Notes: generated by a model from the sequence alone, not told the origin. A DNA stretch of 64,000 nucleotides from Flammeovirga kamogawensis (GCF_018736065.1 NZ_CP076128.1:3573501-3637500), one strand, 5' to 3'; shown: positions 9,001 to 18,614, counted from the stretch's first letter. Made by a program: numbers and translations.

Positions 9001-9045
9001 CTGTGTTTAGAACAGCAATAAAACCATAAGATATAATATAGTATT

Positions 9046-9915
9046 ATGAAAGCATATGTATTCCCTGGTCAAGGTGCACAATTCACTGGAATGGGTAAGG
9101 ATCTGTATGATTCTAATGAGAAAGCAAAAGAGCTTTTCGAAAAAGCGAACGAAATTTTAGGTTTCCGCATTACAGATGTGATGTTCGAAGGTACTGCCGA
9201 TGAACTAAAACAAACAAACGTAACTCAGCCAGCTGTTTTTTTACATTCTGTAATTACTGCTTTATGTGCAGATGAGTTTACACCAAACGTGGTTGCAGGT
9301 CATTCTTTAGGAGAATTTTCTGCTTTAGTAGCTTGTGGAGCATTAAACTTTGAAGATGCTTTAAAATTAGTAGCTAAAAGAGCTGCAGCTATGCAAAAAG
9401 CATGTGAACTGAATCCATCTACTATGGCTGCAATTTTAGGTCTTTCTGATGAAGACGTAGAGAAAGTATGTGATAGTGTTGATGGAGTTGTAGCAGCAAA
9501 TTATAACTGCCCAGGTCAATTAGTGATTTCTGGTTCTAAAGAAGGAATTGAGAAAGCATGTGAAGTGGCTAAAGAAGCAGGAGCAAAAAGAGCATTACCT
9601 TTACCTGTTGGAGGAGCTTTTCATTCTCCTTTTATGGAGCCTGCAAAAGAGGAATTACAAAAGGCAATTGAAGAAACAGTTTTAAATACGCCAAAATGCC
9701 CAATCTACCAAAACGTAGATGCTAAGCCTCAAACAGATCCGGAAACAATTAAAGCAAACTTAATTGCACAATTAACAGCTCCAGTACGCTGGACTCAAAT
9801 TGTTCAGGCAATGATTGCTGATGGTGTTACTGAATTTATTGAATGTGGACCAGGAAAAGTATTGTCAGGTCTTGTTAAAAAAGTAGACCGTAAGATGCCA
9901 GTCTCTTCTTTATAA
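9046..9915 (+). CDS. fabD: Malonyl-CoA:ACP transacylase FabD
   Basis: FabD transfers malonyl from CoA to acyl carrier protein, feeding fatty acid elongation in the cytoplasm. The 289-residue length is normal. The nucleophile motif GHSLGE is at 85-90 (Ser87), the N-terminal PGQG at 7-10 (oxyanion-hole Gln9) and the catalytic histidine in AFHSPFM (His193). A near-C-terminal ECGPGKVLSGL block is also typical. The gene is monocistronic, with its own promoter and terminator, and no other fab gene is in view. Confidence 0.95.
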   Translation: MKAYVFPGQGAQFTGMGKDLYDSNEKAKELFEKANEILGFRITDVMFEGTADELKQTNVTQPAVFLHSVITALCADEFTPNVVAGHSLGEFSALVACGALNFEDALKLVAKRAAAMQKACELNPSTMAAILGLSDEDVEKVCDSVDGVVAANYNCPGQLVISGSKEGIEKACEVAKEAGAKRALPLPVGGAFHSPFMEPAKEELQKAIEETVLNTPKCPIYQNVDAKPQTDPETIKANLIAQLTAPVRWTQIVQAMIADGVTEFIECGPGKVLSGLVKKVDRKMPVSSL

Positions 9916-9945
9916 TTAAAAAGAGCAGCGGTAAAATATAATAAG

Positions 9946-9985
9946 ATCCTTTCTAGAACAATGTGTACTAGGAAGGATTTTTTTC
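9946..9985 (+). terminator. Terminator of fabD, overlapping the end of the convergent gene
   Basis: ATCCTTTCTAG (9946-9956) pairs with CTAGGAAGGAT (9968-9978), followed by TTTTTTTCTTT. The right arm is also the last codons and stop of the receiver-like gene on the other strand. Confidence 0.75.
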
Positions 9986-10390
9986 TTTAGTAGAGGTTCT
10001 AATAATCTCTTCTAAATGATTTTTGTAAATAGGAGTACTTAATGCATAAGCAGCACCCATGCTTAGTAATTTTTTACGAGCACCTTCTAAACTATAAGGT
10101 GTTGTACCAACTATTGTAATAGAATGATTGGTATCCTCAGATATTTGTGACAATCTATCAATTGTCTCATTCATTTGTCCCCCTAATGTTTCTTCGTTTA
10201 GAAACACCATTTTAACGGCAACCTCATTTGATAATTTGAAAAGTTGAGAAGTATCTGATATTACAGTTATTTCTAGTCCTTCATCAGTTAACATTTTCTT
10301 GAGGTAATGTGCGTTGATAATATTATCATCAACCACAATCGCTTTTTGTACCGTTGGCTGCTCTACGCCATTTGTAAATGCCATCGTCAT
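9968..10390 (-). CDS. Stand-alone degenerate response-regulator receiver protein
   Basis: The 140-residue product is a single receiver-like domain with no output domain. The acidic pair Asp21-Asp22 follows the first strand (KAIVVDDN). A Thr-containing strand end (TIVGTTP) and the C-terminal lysine (STPIYK) are in the expected places. At the phosphoacceptor position (VKMVFLNEE) there is Asn65 instead of aspartate, so ordinary phosphorylation is not expected. Such pseudo-receivers usually work by protein contacts. The first in-frame ATG gives MTMAFTNG; the second Met, two residues later, is equally possible. It is convergent with fabD and divergent from the cyclophilin gene, and no histidine kinase is nearby. 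Its partner is unknown. Confidence 0.7.
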   Translation of the reverse strand: MTMAFTNGVEQPTVQKAIVVDDNIINAHYLKKMLTDEGLEITVISDTSQLFKLSNEVAVKMVFLNEETLGGQMNETIDRLSQISEDTNHSITIVGTTPYSLEGARKKLLSMGAAYALSTPIYKNHLEEIIRTSTKEKNPS

Positions 10391-10620
10391 GATTAAATCT
10401 TATTGGTTCTTATTCTTATTGTCTAAGTACATGCATAAATCGGTATATCAAAGATTCTATTTTTATGTAACAAGGTAGAGTCGATTATGTATAGCAATTA
10501 TATAGTCCTTACCTTTACAATACAATAACATAAAAATAACTTACTAGAAGTGCGATTTAAAAAGTGAGTTTGTACTTGTTATTAATTAAACGTGAATTTA
10601 ACACAAATTGGTATATAATT

Positions 10621-11541
10621 GTGCAAAAAAAATACAAAAAAAATAGAATACCTTCATTATTGATACTGTGTGGGTTAGCTTTTGTTTTATTCTCATGTAA
10701 CGATGGTGGAGATGGAGACTGGGAAAGGGAGAAAATAGTGACTACTAAAGTGCAGAATGAAGGAGATGATTTCCTTGTGAAAATACATACAAAATACGGT
10801 AGTATGCAGGTGGTTTTATTTGATGATACACCTATTCATAAAGAGAATTTTATTAAACTAGCTAAGCAGCATTATTACGATAGTTTATTGTTTCATCGTG
10901 TAATAAAAGGTTTCATGATTCAGGGAGGAGACCCTGATTCTCGATTTGCATCTGAGGGTGAAAGTTTAGGACAGGGAGGTTTAGATTATATATTGCCTGC
11001 AGAAATTACGGAAACACATTTTCATCAGAAAGGGGCTTTAGCAATGGCTAGAAAAGGAGATAATGTTAATCCAGATTTAGAATCTAATGCAGGTCAGTTT
11101 TATATAGTTCAAGGTAGAGCATACAGAAAGAAGGATCTTTTAGAAACTAGAACTGACTATAGTAAAGTAAATAAATATTTTAGTGCCTTAATAGAAGATC
11201 CCGAATATGCGAATATTGCAACTGCCTATGCAACATTGAATGAAAGAGAGGATGTTCAAGGTCAGAAAAGATTAATGAAAAAATGTATTCCATTAATGGA
11301 GAAGAAATATAAAGTAAAATTGGTAGACCGATTAAATAAAGAAGAAATGAAGAAATATACTTCTGTTGGCGGTGCACCTTTTTTAGATCAAAAATATACT
11401 GTATTCGGACAGGTAATTGATGGACTTGATATTATTGATAGCCTTTCAAATCAGAAGGTAGATAAAAGAAAAAGACCAATTCAAGATTTGAAAATGTGGG
11501 TAGAGATTGAAGAAGTCCCAATGACATCATTAAGAAAGTAA
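10621..11541 (+). CDS. Peptidyl-prolyl cis-trans isomerase, cyclophilin-type lipoprotein
   Basis: The cyclophilin fold speeds proline isomerisation in folding proteins. Starting from the GTG at 10621 the product has 306 residues and a lipoprotein signal (basic start, hydrophobic stretch, LFSC with Cys26), so it should be anchored in the envelope facing the periplasm. Cyclophilin motifs include FHRVIKGFMIQGGDP, an AMAR strand, GQFYI and FGQVIDGLDIID. An insertion of about 80 residues between QFYIVQG and FLDQKYTVFG is common in Bacteroidota cyclophilins. The frame extends to a GTG at 10564, which would add 19 residues before the signal; there is no ATG in this region, so the start is uncertain. 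Confidence 0.85.
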   Translation: MQKKYKKNRIPSLLILCGLAFVLFSCNDGGDGDWEREKIVTTKVQNEGDDFLVKIHTKYGSMQVVLFDDTPIHKENFIKLAKQHYYDSLLFHRVIKGFMIQGGDPDSRFASEGESLGQGGLDYILPAEITETHFHQKGALAMARKGDNVNPDLESNAGQFYIVQGRAYRKKDLLETRTDYSKVNKYFSALIEDPEYANIATAYATLNEREDVQGQKRLMKKCIPLMEKKYKVKLVDRLNKEEMKKYTSVGGAPFLDQKYTVFGQVIDGLDIIDSLSNQKVDKRKRPIQDLKMWVEIEEVPMTSLRK

Positions 11542-11546
11542 AAAAG

Positions 11547-11588
11547 AATCCTTATCAGTTTAAAACAAGATTGATAAGGATTTTTATT
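11547..11588 (+). terminator. Terminator of the cyclophilin gene
   Basis: AATCCTTATCA (11547-11557) pairs with TGATAAGGATT (11572-11582), followed by TTTATTTT. Confidence 0.8.
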
Positions 11589-11732
11589 TTCTATATCCTA
11601 ACAATTTATTGCTTTTCATAGTTTACCTATAACATCTCTTTATCAAAGAAGTTTTACTACTTACTACCCGTTTATTTTTTTGGTTATTAATTAAAATTAT
11701 TAAAAATAAAACTTAGGAAACTTTTTTATTAC

Positions 11733-11752
11733 TACGGGTTTCCGTACGTTTG
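11733..11752 (+). promoter_or_regulatory. Promoter and candidate operator of the efflux operon
   Basis: TACGTTTG (11745-11752) matches the -7 element. It overlaps the right end of an inverted repeat, TACGG-GTTT-CCGTA (11733-11746). An inverted repeat across the -7 box ahead of a TetR gene is a typical place for an autoregulatory operator. Binding itself is inferred. Confidence 0.5.
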
Positions 11753-11830
11753 CCCTTGTAAATAAATCTATCTCATTTATTTCACTTATAACTTTTTATA
11801 CATCTACATCTAACTTATTATTTTATAACC

Positions 11831-12475
11831 TTGGAAATAGATCAATTACGTATTCGCATAATTGAAGAAGCACGCCAACAGTTTCAGGTAAACGGTTTAA
11901 AACGCGTAACAATGTCTGATATTTCGCAAGCAATAGGCGTATCTAAAAAGACATTATATACAGTTTTTAGTAATAAAAAAGAGCTTGTAGAAGCTACTTT
12001 ATCTTACCATATGGAAGAGGATATCAACTATATGGAAGAGGTGAATGAGCTAGACGAGGATGCAGTTTTTAAATTGGCAAAGACTTTTTATTATTTCTAT
12101 GAACGTGTTAGGATAGTTAATCCAATGACTTTTATGGACATGAAAAAGTTTTACCCTGAAATATGGTCAAAATATGAATGCCATAAGAAAGGATGTTTTC
12201 ACGATACTCTAATTAGTATTATACAACAAGGGTGCAGTGAACAACTCTTTTATGGAGATATTGACGTAGAGCTTTTAGTTATCATGCGTATGTGGCAAGT
12301 AGAGACGGCATTTGACCATAATTTCTTTCCTCATGATAGATTTCCATTGGCTAAAATGCAATTAGAGTTCTTCAAACATTTTATAAGAGGTATTGCAACT
12401 CCAAATGGTGTCAAATTATTGGACCAATACCTAACTGAATTTAATAAACAAGATAATCAATCAACAATCTTATGA
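11831..12475 (+). CDS. TetR family transcriptional regulator of the efflux operon
   Basis: The 214-residue protein has an N-terminal TetR helix-turn-helix (about 25-50: RVTMSDISQAIGVSKKTLYTVF, the family signature) and a larger ligand-binding C-terminal part. It probably represses its own operon until a toxic compound binds. The start is TTG at 11831: the frame has no upstream ATG before the stop at 11789, and the next ATG lies inside the DNA-binding domain. It overlaps the following TolC gene by four bases (ATGA), so the two are co-translated. The candidate operator is about 85 bases upstream. Confidence 0.88.
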   Translation: MEIDQLRIRIIEEARQQFQVNGLKRVTMSDISQAIGVSKKTLYTVFSNKKELVEATLSYHMEEDINYMEEVNELDEDAVFKLAKTFYYFYERVRIVNPMTFMDMKKFYPEIWSKYECHKKGCFHDTLISIIQQGCSEQLFYGDIDVELLVIMRMWQVETAFDHNFFPHDRFPLAKMQLEFFKHFIRGIATPNGVKLLDQYLTEFNKQDNQSTIL

Positions 12476-13872
12476 GAATCAACTTAAGGTGGATTACAAT
12501 GATGACGTTACTAACTATTAGTCATCTATCTGCTCATGCACAAGAAAGTGCATATAGTATTCAAGAATGTATTAGTTATGCATTTCAAAATACAGGAACA
12601 ATTAAAAATGCAGTTTTAGAACAAGGTATTTCACAAGCAAAAGTTGGTGAAATAATTTCAATGGGTTTACCTCAAATTGATTTAGAGGGACAGCTTATTG
12701 ATAACCTTAAAATACAAAAAGCATATCTTCCAGGAAATGCTTTTGATCCGAATGGTGATCCTGATCAAACAGTTGGTGTTGAATTTGGTACTCAGTTTAA
12801 TTCAAATGCTCAAATTAAAGCCAATCAATTATTATTTGATGGTACTTTCTTTATTGGAGTTAAAGCAGCAAAAGTTTACAATGAACTTGCATCAAAAGAA
12901 TTAATCAGATCTAAAATAGACGTTGCAGAGGCAGTAACAAAAGCATATTATTATGTGCTTGTACAAAGAGAATATCTTGAACTAGTAAATAGAAATAAAG
13001 ATATTTTAGAATCACTTTATAACGAAACTAACGCAATGTATGAAGCCGGTATGGTGGAAGAGATTGAGTTAAACAGAATTGAAGTGACGTTTAATAGTAT
13101 CACAATCCAACAAACACAAATGGAACAAATGAATATAATTGCTGAAAAGCTTTTAAAGTTCCAAATGGGTATGGATATCAATACACCTATTACGTTATCA
13201 GAAAAACTTGAAGATTTTAGAGAGTTTATAGTAACACCAACTGATTTAGCTGAAGCAAAAAATAGAATTGAATACTCTATTTTAATGACGAATATTAAGT
13301 TGAATAACTTTGATATTAGAGCAACTAAAGCTGAATATTGGCCAAAGCTTTATGCTTTTGGAGCCTATGGTGTGAATGCTGGTAGTACTAGTTTTGGAAC
13401 ATTATATGATAACACAGGAGATTTTGCAAACATTGGTGTCTCTTTATCTGTTTCTTTATTTGATGGTTTAAATAGACATAAACGTATTCAACAAAAGAAA
13501 TTGAAAGGACAACAACTTCAGAACTCTCGTATTGATTTGGAACGCCAGATTTCTATTGAACAAGAACAATCTAGAATAGTTTACGAAACAAATAAGGCAA
13601 CACTTAATCTTCAGGAGAAGAACATGGAAGTGTCTGATAAAGTATATACAAACTCTCAGATTAAGTTTAAGGAAGGTGTTGGTTCTTCTGTAGAAGTTAC
13701 AACATCATCTCAAGATTTTGCCACAGCTGCAAATGAGTATTTCTCTTCTTTATATGAAGTGCTTATTGCTAAGTTATCTTACGAAAAAGCGAATGGTCGT
13801 TTGCTTGATTACGTAGAAGGTGAAGATCTTGAAAAAGATGAAGAGATCCTTAAAAAGAATAATGAGAAATAA
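12472..13872 (+). CDS. TolC family outer membrane efflux protein
   Basis: The 466-residue protein forms the outer membrane channel-tunnel of a tripartite pump. It has a signal peptide (1-24, ending SAHAQ), the start of the mature chain YSIQECISYAFQN (the conserved first helix of the family) and two repeats of coiled-coil segments separated by short beta regions (LYAFGAYGVNAG, NIGVSLSVSLFDG). The acidic tail (EGEDLEKDEEI) may be flexible. It overlaps the regulator gene by four bases and is followed 24 bases later by the adaptor gene. Confidence 0.9.
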   Translation: MRINLRWITMMTLLTISHLSAHAQESAYSIQECISYAFQNTGTIKNAVLEQGISQAKVGEIISMGLPQIDLEGQLIDNLKIQKAYLPGNAFDPNGDPDQTVGVEFGTQFNSNAQIKANQLLFDGTFFIGVKAAKVYNELASKELIRSKIDVAEAVTKAYYYVLVQREYLELVNRNKDILESLYNETNAMYEAGMVEEIELNRIEVTFNSITIQQTQMEQMNIIAEKLLKFQMGMDINTPITLSEKLEDFREFIVTPTDLAEAKNRIEYSILMTNIKLNNFDIRATKAEYWPKLYAFGAYGVNAGSTSFGTLYDNTGDFANIGVSLSVSLFDGLNRHKRIQQKKLKGQQLQNSRIDLERQISIEQEQSRIVYETNKATLNLQEKNMEVSDKVYTNSQIKFKEGVGSSVEVTTSSQDFATAANEYFSSLYEVLIAKLSYEKANGRLLDYVEGEDLEKDEEILKKNNEK

Positions 13873-13896
13873 TATCAATCTGAAAAACTGAATAAA

Positions 13897-15036
13897 ATGC
13901 TATTTAAATATAAATTTTTAGCCCTACTCTCTGTAATAACAATCTTAAACTCTTGCAGTGAAGAGAAAGAGACACTTGAGCAAAAACAAGCTAAAGTAAT
14001 TGACTATAAACAGAAAATTACTGAGTTGGAAAAAGAAATCAGTGAAATGAGTGCTGGTAAAGAAGAAGTTGTTCAATTAAAACCTGTTACAGTTTTTGAT
14101 GCAACTCCTATCACTTTTAATCACTTTGTAGATGTCCCTGGTGATGTAACATCTAACAGAAACGTTGTTGTAGCTCCAGAAACTACAGGTAGATTATTAA
14201 AAAGATATGTTGCTGAAGGTGCTTATGTAAAAAGAGGTCAATATTTAGCAAAATTAGATGTAGAGCTTGTTCAAAAGCAAATAGATGAAATTAATACAAA
14301 TCTAGAGCTTGCAAATGTATTGTATGAAAAGCAAGATAAACTATGGAAGCAAGGTATTGGTTCTGAAGTGCAATATTTACAAGCAAAGAACAATAAGGAA
14401 TCTTTAGAAGCTAAACTAGCTAGTTTAAAAGAACAAGAAGGTAAAGGATATGTGATTGCTCCAATTTCTGGTAAAATTGATGAGATTTTTATGAAAGAAG
14501 GAGAGATGGCACCAGCTGGACAGCCTTATGCTAGAATTGTTGATTTATCAAGAATAGAAGTTGTAGCTGAAGTTTCTGAAGCTTATAGCCGAGTAGTAAA
14601 GAAAGGTGATAAGGTACTTGTGAGATTCCCAATGCTTGATATTGAAAGAAATATGCATGTTGATGTAGTTGGTCAGACGATTAACCAAATGAACAGAACA
14701 TTTAAAATTAGAATGAGAATAGCTGAAAGAGGTTTAAATATTAAACCAAATACAATGGCTATAGTTCGTATCAACGACTTTTCTGAGAAAAATGCAGTTG
14801 CTATCCCAAGTAATCTTGTTCAGAAGAATACAAAAGGTGAAACATTTACTTATGTTTTAACTGCAAAAGGTGGAAAACAAAATGTGGTAACAAAGGTTCC
14901 TGTAATAACAGGTAAATCTTACCAAGGTAAAACACTTATTACAGAAGGAATAGAAGCCAATGCTAGAGTAATTGATAAAGGTTATTCTGAAGTTATTAAT
15001 GGCGAGCAAGTGAGAATCGTGGATTATCAGATCTAA
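13897..15036 (+). CDS. RND efflux periplasmic adaptor subunit (lipoprotein)
   Basis: The membrane fusion protein links the inner membrane pump to the TolC channel. The 379-residue product starts with a lipoprotein signal (ITILNSC, Cys20), then a predicted coiled-coil segment (about 24-58) ahead of the core. The split lipoyl/barrel-sandwich motifs are visible around VVVAPETTGRLLKRYVAEG (about 90-108) and GYVIAPISGKIDEIF (about 185-200), with a helical hairpin between. Beta-barrel and membrane-proximal domains follow. It lies between the TolC and pump genes with spacings of 24 and 17 bases, which places it in one operon. Confidence 0.9.
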   Translation: MLFKYKFLALLSVITILNSCSEEKETLEQKQAKVIDYKQKITELEKEISEMSAGKEEVVQLKPVTVFDATPITFNHFVDVPGDVTSNRNVVVAPETTGRLLKRYVAEGAYVKRGQYLAKLDVELVQKQIDEINTNLELANVLYEKQDKLWKQGIGSEVQYLQAKNNKESLEAKLASLKEQEGKGYVIAPISGKIDEIFMKEGEMAPAGQPYARIVDLSRIEVVAEVSEAYSRVVKKGDKVLVRFPMLDIERNMHVDVVGQTINQMNRTFKIRMRIAERGLNIKPNTMAIVRINDFSEKNAVAIPSNLVQKNTKGETFTYVLTAKGGKQNVVTKVPVITGKSYQGKTLITEGIEANARVIDKGYSEVINGEQVRIVDYQI

Positions 15037-15053
15037 TTTGAAGCAAACGAAGC

Positions 15054-18000
15054 ATGGAACCTAACAAAAATTCAAACAATGAGGATACTCAAACCAAAGA
15101 ATTTGGTTTGAGTAGTTTCTCAATAAGTAATAGTACTTCAATATTTATTCTTACAATAATTATTGCTGTATTTGGTATGTTTTCATACGTTGGAATGCCG
15201 AAGGAACAATTTCCTGAAATTCGTATTCCAATGGTCTACATACGTACAATGCACCCAGGTAACTCTCCTGTAGATATAGAATCGTTAATTACACGACCTA
15301 TTGAAAAGGAGTTGAAATCTATGAAAGGTGTAAAAGAAATTATCTCTACTTCTGCACAAGATTTCTCTGTTATTACAGTGGAATTTAATGAGGATGTAGA
15401 AATTTCTAAAGCATTACAAGATACAAAGGATGCAGTAGATAAATCAAAAAGTGAATTACCTACAGATTTAGATCAAGATCCTGATGTTCAAGAAATGGAC
15501 TTCTCTGAGATACCTATTATGGTGATTAACCTTTCAGGTGATTTCGAAATTCAGAAATTGAAAGATTATGCAGAAGACCTTCAAGATGAATTAGAAGAGT
15601 TTAGAGAAGTATCTCGTGTAGATATTACTGGCTCTGTAGAACGTGAGATTCAAATTAATGCAGATTTGTATAAAATGGATGCTATGCAATTGGCATTCTC
15701 TGATATCTCAAATTCTATTTCTAATGAAAACATAACAATGTCTGGCGGTGATGTGAAAATGGGAAATGGTTTCCGTAGAGCATTACGTGTTGATGGTGAG
15801 TTTAAAAATGTAGAAGAAATTAGAAACGTAATTGTAAAATCTGAAGATCAGAATACAATTTATCTTAAAGATTTAGCTGAAGTAAAAGATAGTTATGTAG
15901 AACGTAAAAGTTATGCTCGTTTAGCTTCTTCTAATTTTTCAGAAAGAGGAGCCTATCCGGTAGTATCACTTAAAGTAGTAAAAAGAGGTGGTGAAAACCT
16001 TATTGAAGCTACGGATAAGATTATGGATGCTCTGGACGCAGCAAAAGAAAGTTATTTACCAAGCAACTTAGATATTGTAATTACTGAGTCTCAATCTAAC
16101 GAAATGAAAACATCTCTGGCCAATCTAGAGAACAGTATTATTTCGGGTATGATTCTAGTTGTAGTGGTTCTTCTTTTCTTTATGGGATTAAGAAATGCAT
16201 TATTTGTTGGTATGGCAATTCCATTATCAATGTTCTTATCATTCTTGATTTTAAGTTCGTTGGGAGTAACTATCAACATGGTAGTACTTTTTGCTTTAAT
16301 TCTAGCACTTGGTATGTTAGTAGATAATGCTATTGTGGTAATTGAGAATATATATCGACTCCGGGAATCAGGAATGACCACAAAACAAGCAGCTAAACAA
16401 GGTACAGGTGAAGTTGCTCTAGCAATTATTTCTTCTACAGCAACAACATTAGCAGCCTTTGTACCTCTTGCATTTTGGGGTGGAATTATGGGTGAGTTTA
16501 TGAAATACTTACCTATTACGTTGATCTCAGTTTTAGCGTCTTCATTATTTGTTGGTTTAGTAATCAACCCCGTAATCGCTTTCAAATACATGAAAGTAGA
16601 TTCTGAGGAAGCTTATAAAACGATCAATAAAACAAAGGTAACAATAGGCTTAATCTTATTAGTTTTAGCTATTCCGGGTTATATATTTGGGGAAACGTAT
16701 TCTTTAGGGAATGTTCTAATGTTAGGAGCATTTATCGCACTATTAGACGGTATACTCTTAAAAAGAATGGCTCATTTCTTCCAAAATGTGATTTTAGTAC
16801 GTTTAGAATCAATTTATCTATCAACATTAAAGTGGGCTTTAAAAGGCAAAACACCTTATGTTTTAGTAATTGGTAATACTTTATTCCTATTTGTTGCTAT
16901 TGCATGGTTTGGAGCTCGTTTAGGTAGTGGTCAAGTTCCTATCGAATTTTTCCCAGATTCAGACCCTCGTTATGTCTATATGTATATAGAGGCACCTCAA
17001 GGTACAGATGTAGAAGAAACAAATAAGATAGCATTAGAGCTTGAAGGTAGGTTGTATAAAGACTTAGCACCTTATAGTGAAATTATTGAATCTATTGTTT
17101 CTAATGTAGGGGAAAATACAAATGACCCTCAAGATGGTGCAGCAAATACAGTAACACCAAACCGAGCAAGGATTGCTGTTGGTTTTGTTCCTTTTGAGAA
17201 ACGTAATGGAGTGAGTTCTGTAGAAGTGATGTCACTTTGTGCAAAGATTGCAAAAGATATTCCTGGTGTTGAAATCGTTACAGATAAAGAGCAAAATGGT
17301 CCTCCAACAGGTAAGCCAATTAGTATTGAACTTACAGGTGAAGATTATTTAGTTTTAATTGAAGAGGCAGGGAAATTAAAGGCAATAATTGAACAATCTG
17401 GTATTCCTGGTATTGATAAATTATCTATCGATATTTCTGTTAGTAAACCAGAATTGTTGGTTAATATTGATCGTAATAAAGCAAGAAGATTTGGTGTTTC
17501 TACCGGGCTTTTAGCTCAAAATATGCGTACAGCAATTTATGGTCAAGAGGTTTCTAAATTTAAAGATGGTGAGGATGATTATCCAATTCAACTTCGATTA
17601 AAAGATGAATACCGTTATGACTTATCAACATTAAATGACCAACGTATTACATTTAGAGACAATAAAGGTAAATTCCATCAAGTACCTGTTTCTTCAGTAG
17701 CAAAGTTAGATTACAGTACTACAGTTGGAGAAATCAAAAGAAAAGATTTAGATAGAGTGGTTACATTAAGTTCAAACGTTACAAAAGGCTATAATAATCA
17801 AGTTGTAGTAGAGAATGTGAAGAATTTATTAGGTGCTTATGAAATGCCTCCACAATACAGATATAAGTTTGGAGGAGAACAAGAAGACCAAGCAGAATCA
17901 ATGGCTTTCTTAGAAAAAGCAATGCTAATTGCATTATGTGCTATCTTCTTAATTTTAGTATCTCAGTTTAACTCTTTTGTAAAACCATTTATCATTATTG

Positions 18001-18527
18001 CTTCTGTAGTATTTAGTTTGATAGGGGTATTACTAGGATTAATTATATTCAATGATCCTTTCGTAATTATTATGACAGGTATAGGTATTATCTCTTTAGC
18101 TGGTATTGTAGTAAACAACGCTATTGTATTAATAGATTGTGCAGACCAGTTAGTGGCAGGTCGTAAGAAACATCTTGGAATGGACGAAGATGAAAGGTTA
18201 CCGATTAAAGATCTAGTGGAATGTATTCAAGAGGCTGGTTTTACACGTTTACGTCCTGTATTGTTAACAGCGATCACAACAGTTTTAGGTCTGATTCCAT
18301 TAGCCACAGGTATGAATATCGATTTCTTTGGCATGTTTGCTCATTTTAATCCAGATATTTATTTTGGAGGTCCAAATGCTGATACATGGGGTCCAATGGC
18401 ATGGACTGTGATTTACGGATTAACATTCGCTACGTTCTTAACGTTAGTAATTGTTCCTGTAATGTTATTAATATTTGAGAAAATAGGTTTTGCTTTTGAA
18501 GGTTTAACTTCAAGTAAGAAGAAATAA
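15054..18527 (+). CDS. RND family multidrug efflux permease
   Basis: The inner membrane proton-driven pump of the operon is 1157 residues, longer than the usual 1000-1050. It has the hydrophobic first helix (about 27-48), two large periplasmic loops and the TM4 motif GMLVDNAIVVIENIYR, whose aspartate is part of the proton relay. The canonical second aspartate is Asn here (DN, not DD). Extra hydrophobic segments between the two halves (about residues 525-570) and an insertion near the C-terminus (NIDFFGMFAHFNPDIYFGG) account for the added length. This architecture is seen in HAE-type pumps of Bacteroidota. Substrates cannot be predicted; control by the TetR gene of the same operon is likely. 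Confidence 0.92.
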   Translation: MEPNKNSNNEDTQTKEFGLSSFSISNSTSIFILTIIIAVFGMFSYVGMPKEQFPEIRIPMVYIRTMHPGNSPVDIESLITRPIEKELKSMKGVKEIISTSAQDFSVITVEFNEDVEISKALQDTKDAVDKSKSELPTDLDQDPDVQEMDFSEIPIMVINLSGDFEIQKLKDYAEDLQDELEEFREVSRVDITGSVEREIQINADLYKMDAMQLAFSDISNSISNENITMSGGDVKMGNGFRRALRVDGEFKNVEEIRNVIVKSEDQNTIYLKDLAEVKDSYVERKSYARLASSNFSERGAYPVVSLKVVKRGGENLIEATDKIMDALDAAKESYLPSNLDIVITESQSNEMKTSLANLENSIISGMILVVVVLLFFMGLRNALFVGMAIPLSMFLSFLILSSLGVTINMVVLFALILALGMLVDNAIVVIENIYRLRESGMTTKQAAKQGTGEVALAIISSTATTLAAFVPLAFWGGIMGEFMKYLPITLISVLASSLFVGLVINPVIAFKYMKVDSEEAYKTINKTKVTIGLILLVLAIPGYIFGETYSLGNVLMLGAFIALLDGILLKRMAHFFQNVILVRLESIYLSTLKWALKGKTPYVLVIGNTLFLFVAIAWFGARLGSGQVPIEFFPDSDPRYVYMYIEAPQGTDVEETNKIALELEGRLYKDLAPYSEIIESIVSNVGENTNDPQDGAANTVTPNRARIAVGFVPFEKRNGVSSVEVMSLCAKIAKDIPGVEIVTDKEQNGPPTGKPISIELTGEDYLVLIEEAGKLKAIIEQSGIPGIDKLSIDISVSKPELLVNIDRNKARRFGVSTGLLAQNMRTAIYGQEVSKFKDGEDDYPIQLRLKDEYRYDLSTLNDQRITFRDNKGKFHQVPVSSVAKLDYSTTVGEIKRKDLDRVVTLSSNVTKGYNNQVVVENVKNLLGAYEMPPQYRYKFGGEQEDQAESMAFLEKAMLIALCAIFLILVSQFNSFVKPFIIIASVVFSLIGVLLGLIIFNDPFVIIMTGIGIISLAGIVVNNAIVLIDCADQLVAGRKKHLGMDEDERLPIKDLVECIQEAGFTRLRPVLLTAITTVLGLIPLATGMNIDFFGMFAHFNPDIYFGGPNADTWGPMAWTVIYGLTFATFLTLVIVPVMLLIFEKIGFAFEGLTSSKKK

Positions 18528-18550
18528 ATAACAATTGGCTTATACAAAAA

Positions 18551-18587
18551 ACACCTCTTAGAAATTGATCTAAGAGGTGTTTTTTTA
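18551..18587 (+). terminator. Terminator of the efflux operon
   Basis: ACACCTCTTAGA (18551-18562) pairs with TCTAAGAGGTGT (18569-18580), followed by TTTTTT. Confidence 0.85.
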
Positions 18588-18614
18588 TATCAAATATTAT
18601 GATGAATAATTAGA

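Noticed and set aside
16091-16591. A 166-codon minus-strand frame inside the RND pump gene
   Set aside because: It is antisense to a conserved transmembrane region of the pump; the frame is open because of the codon pattern of the real gene.
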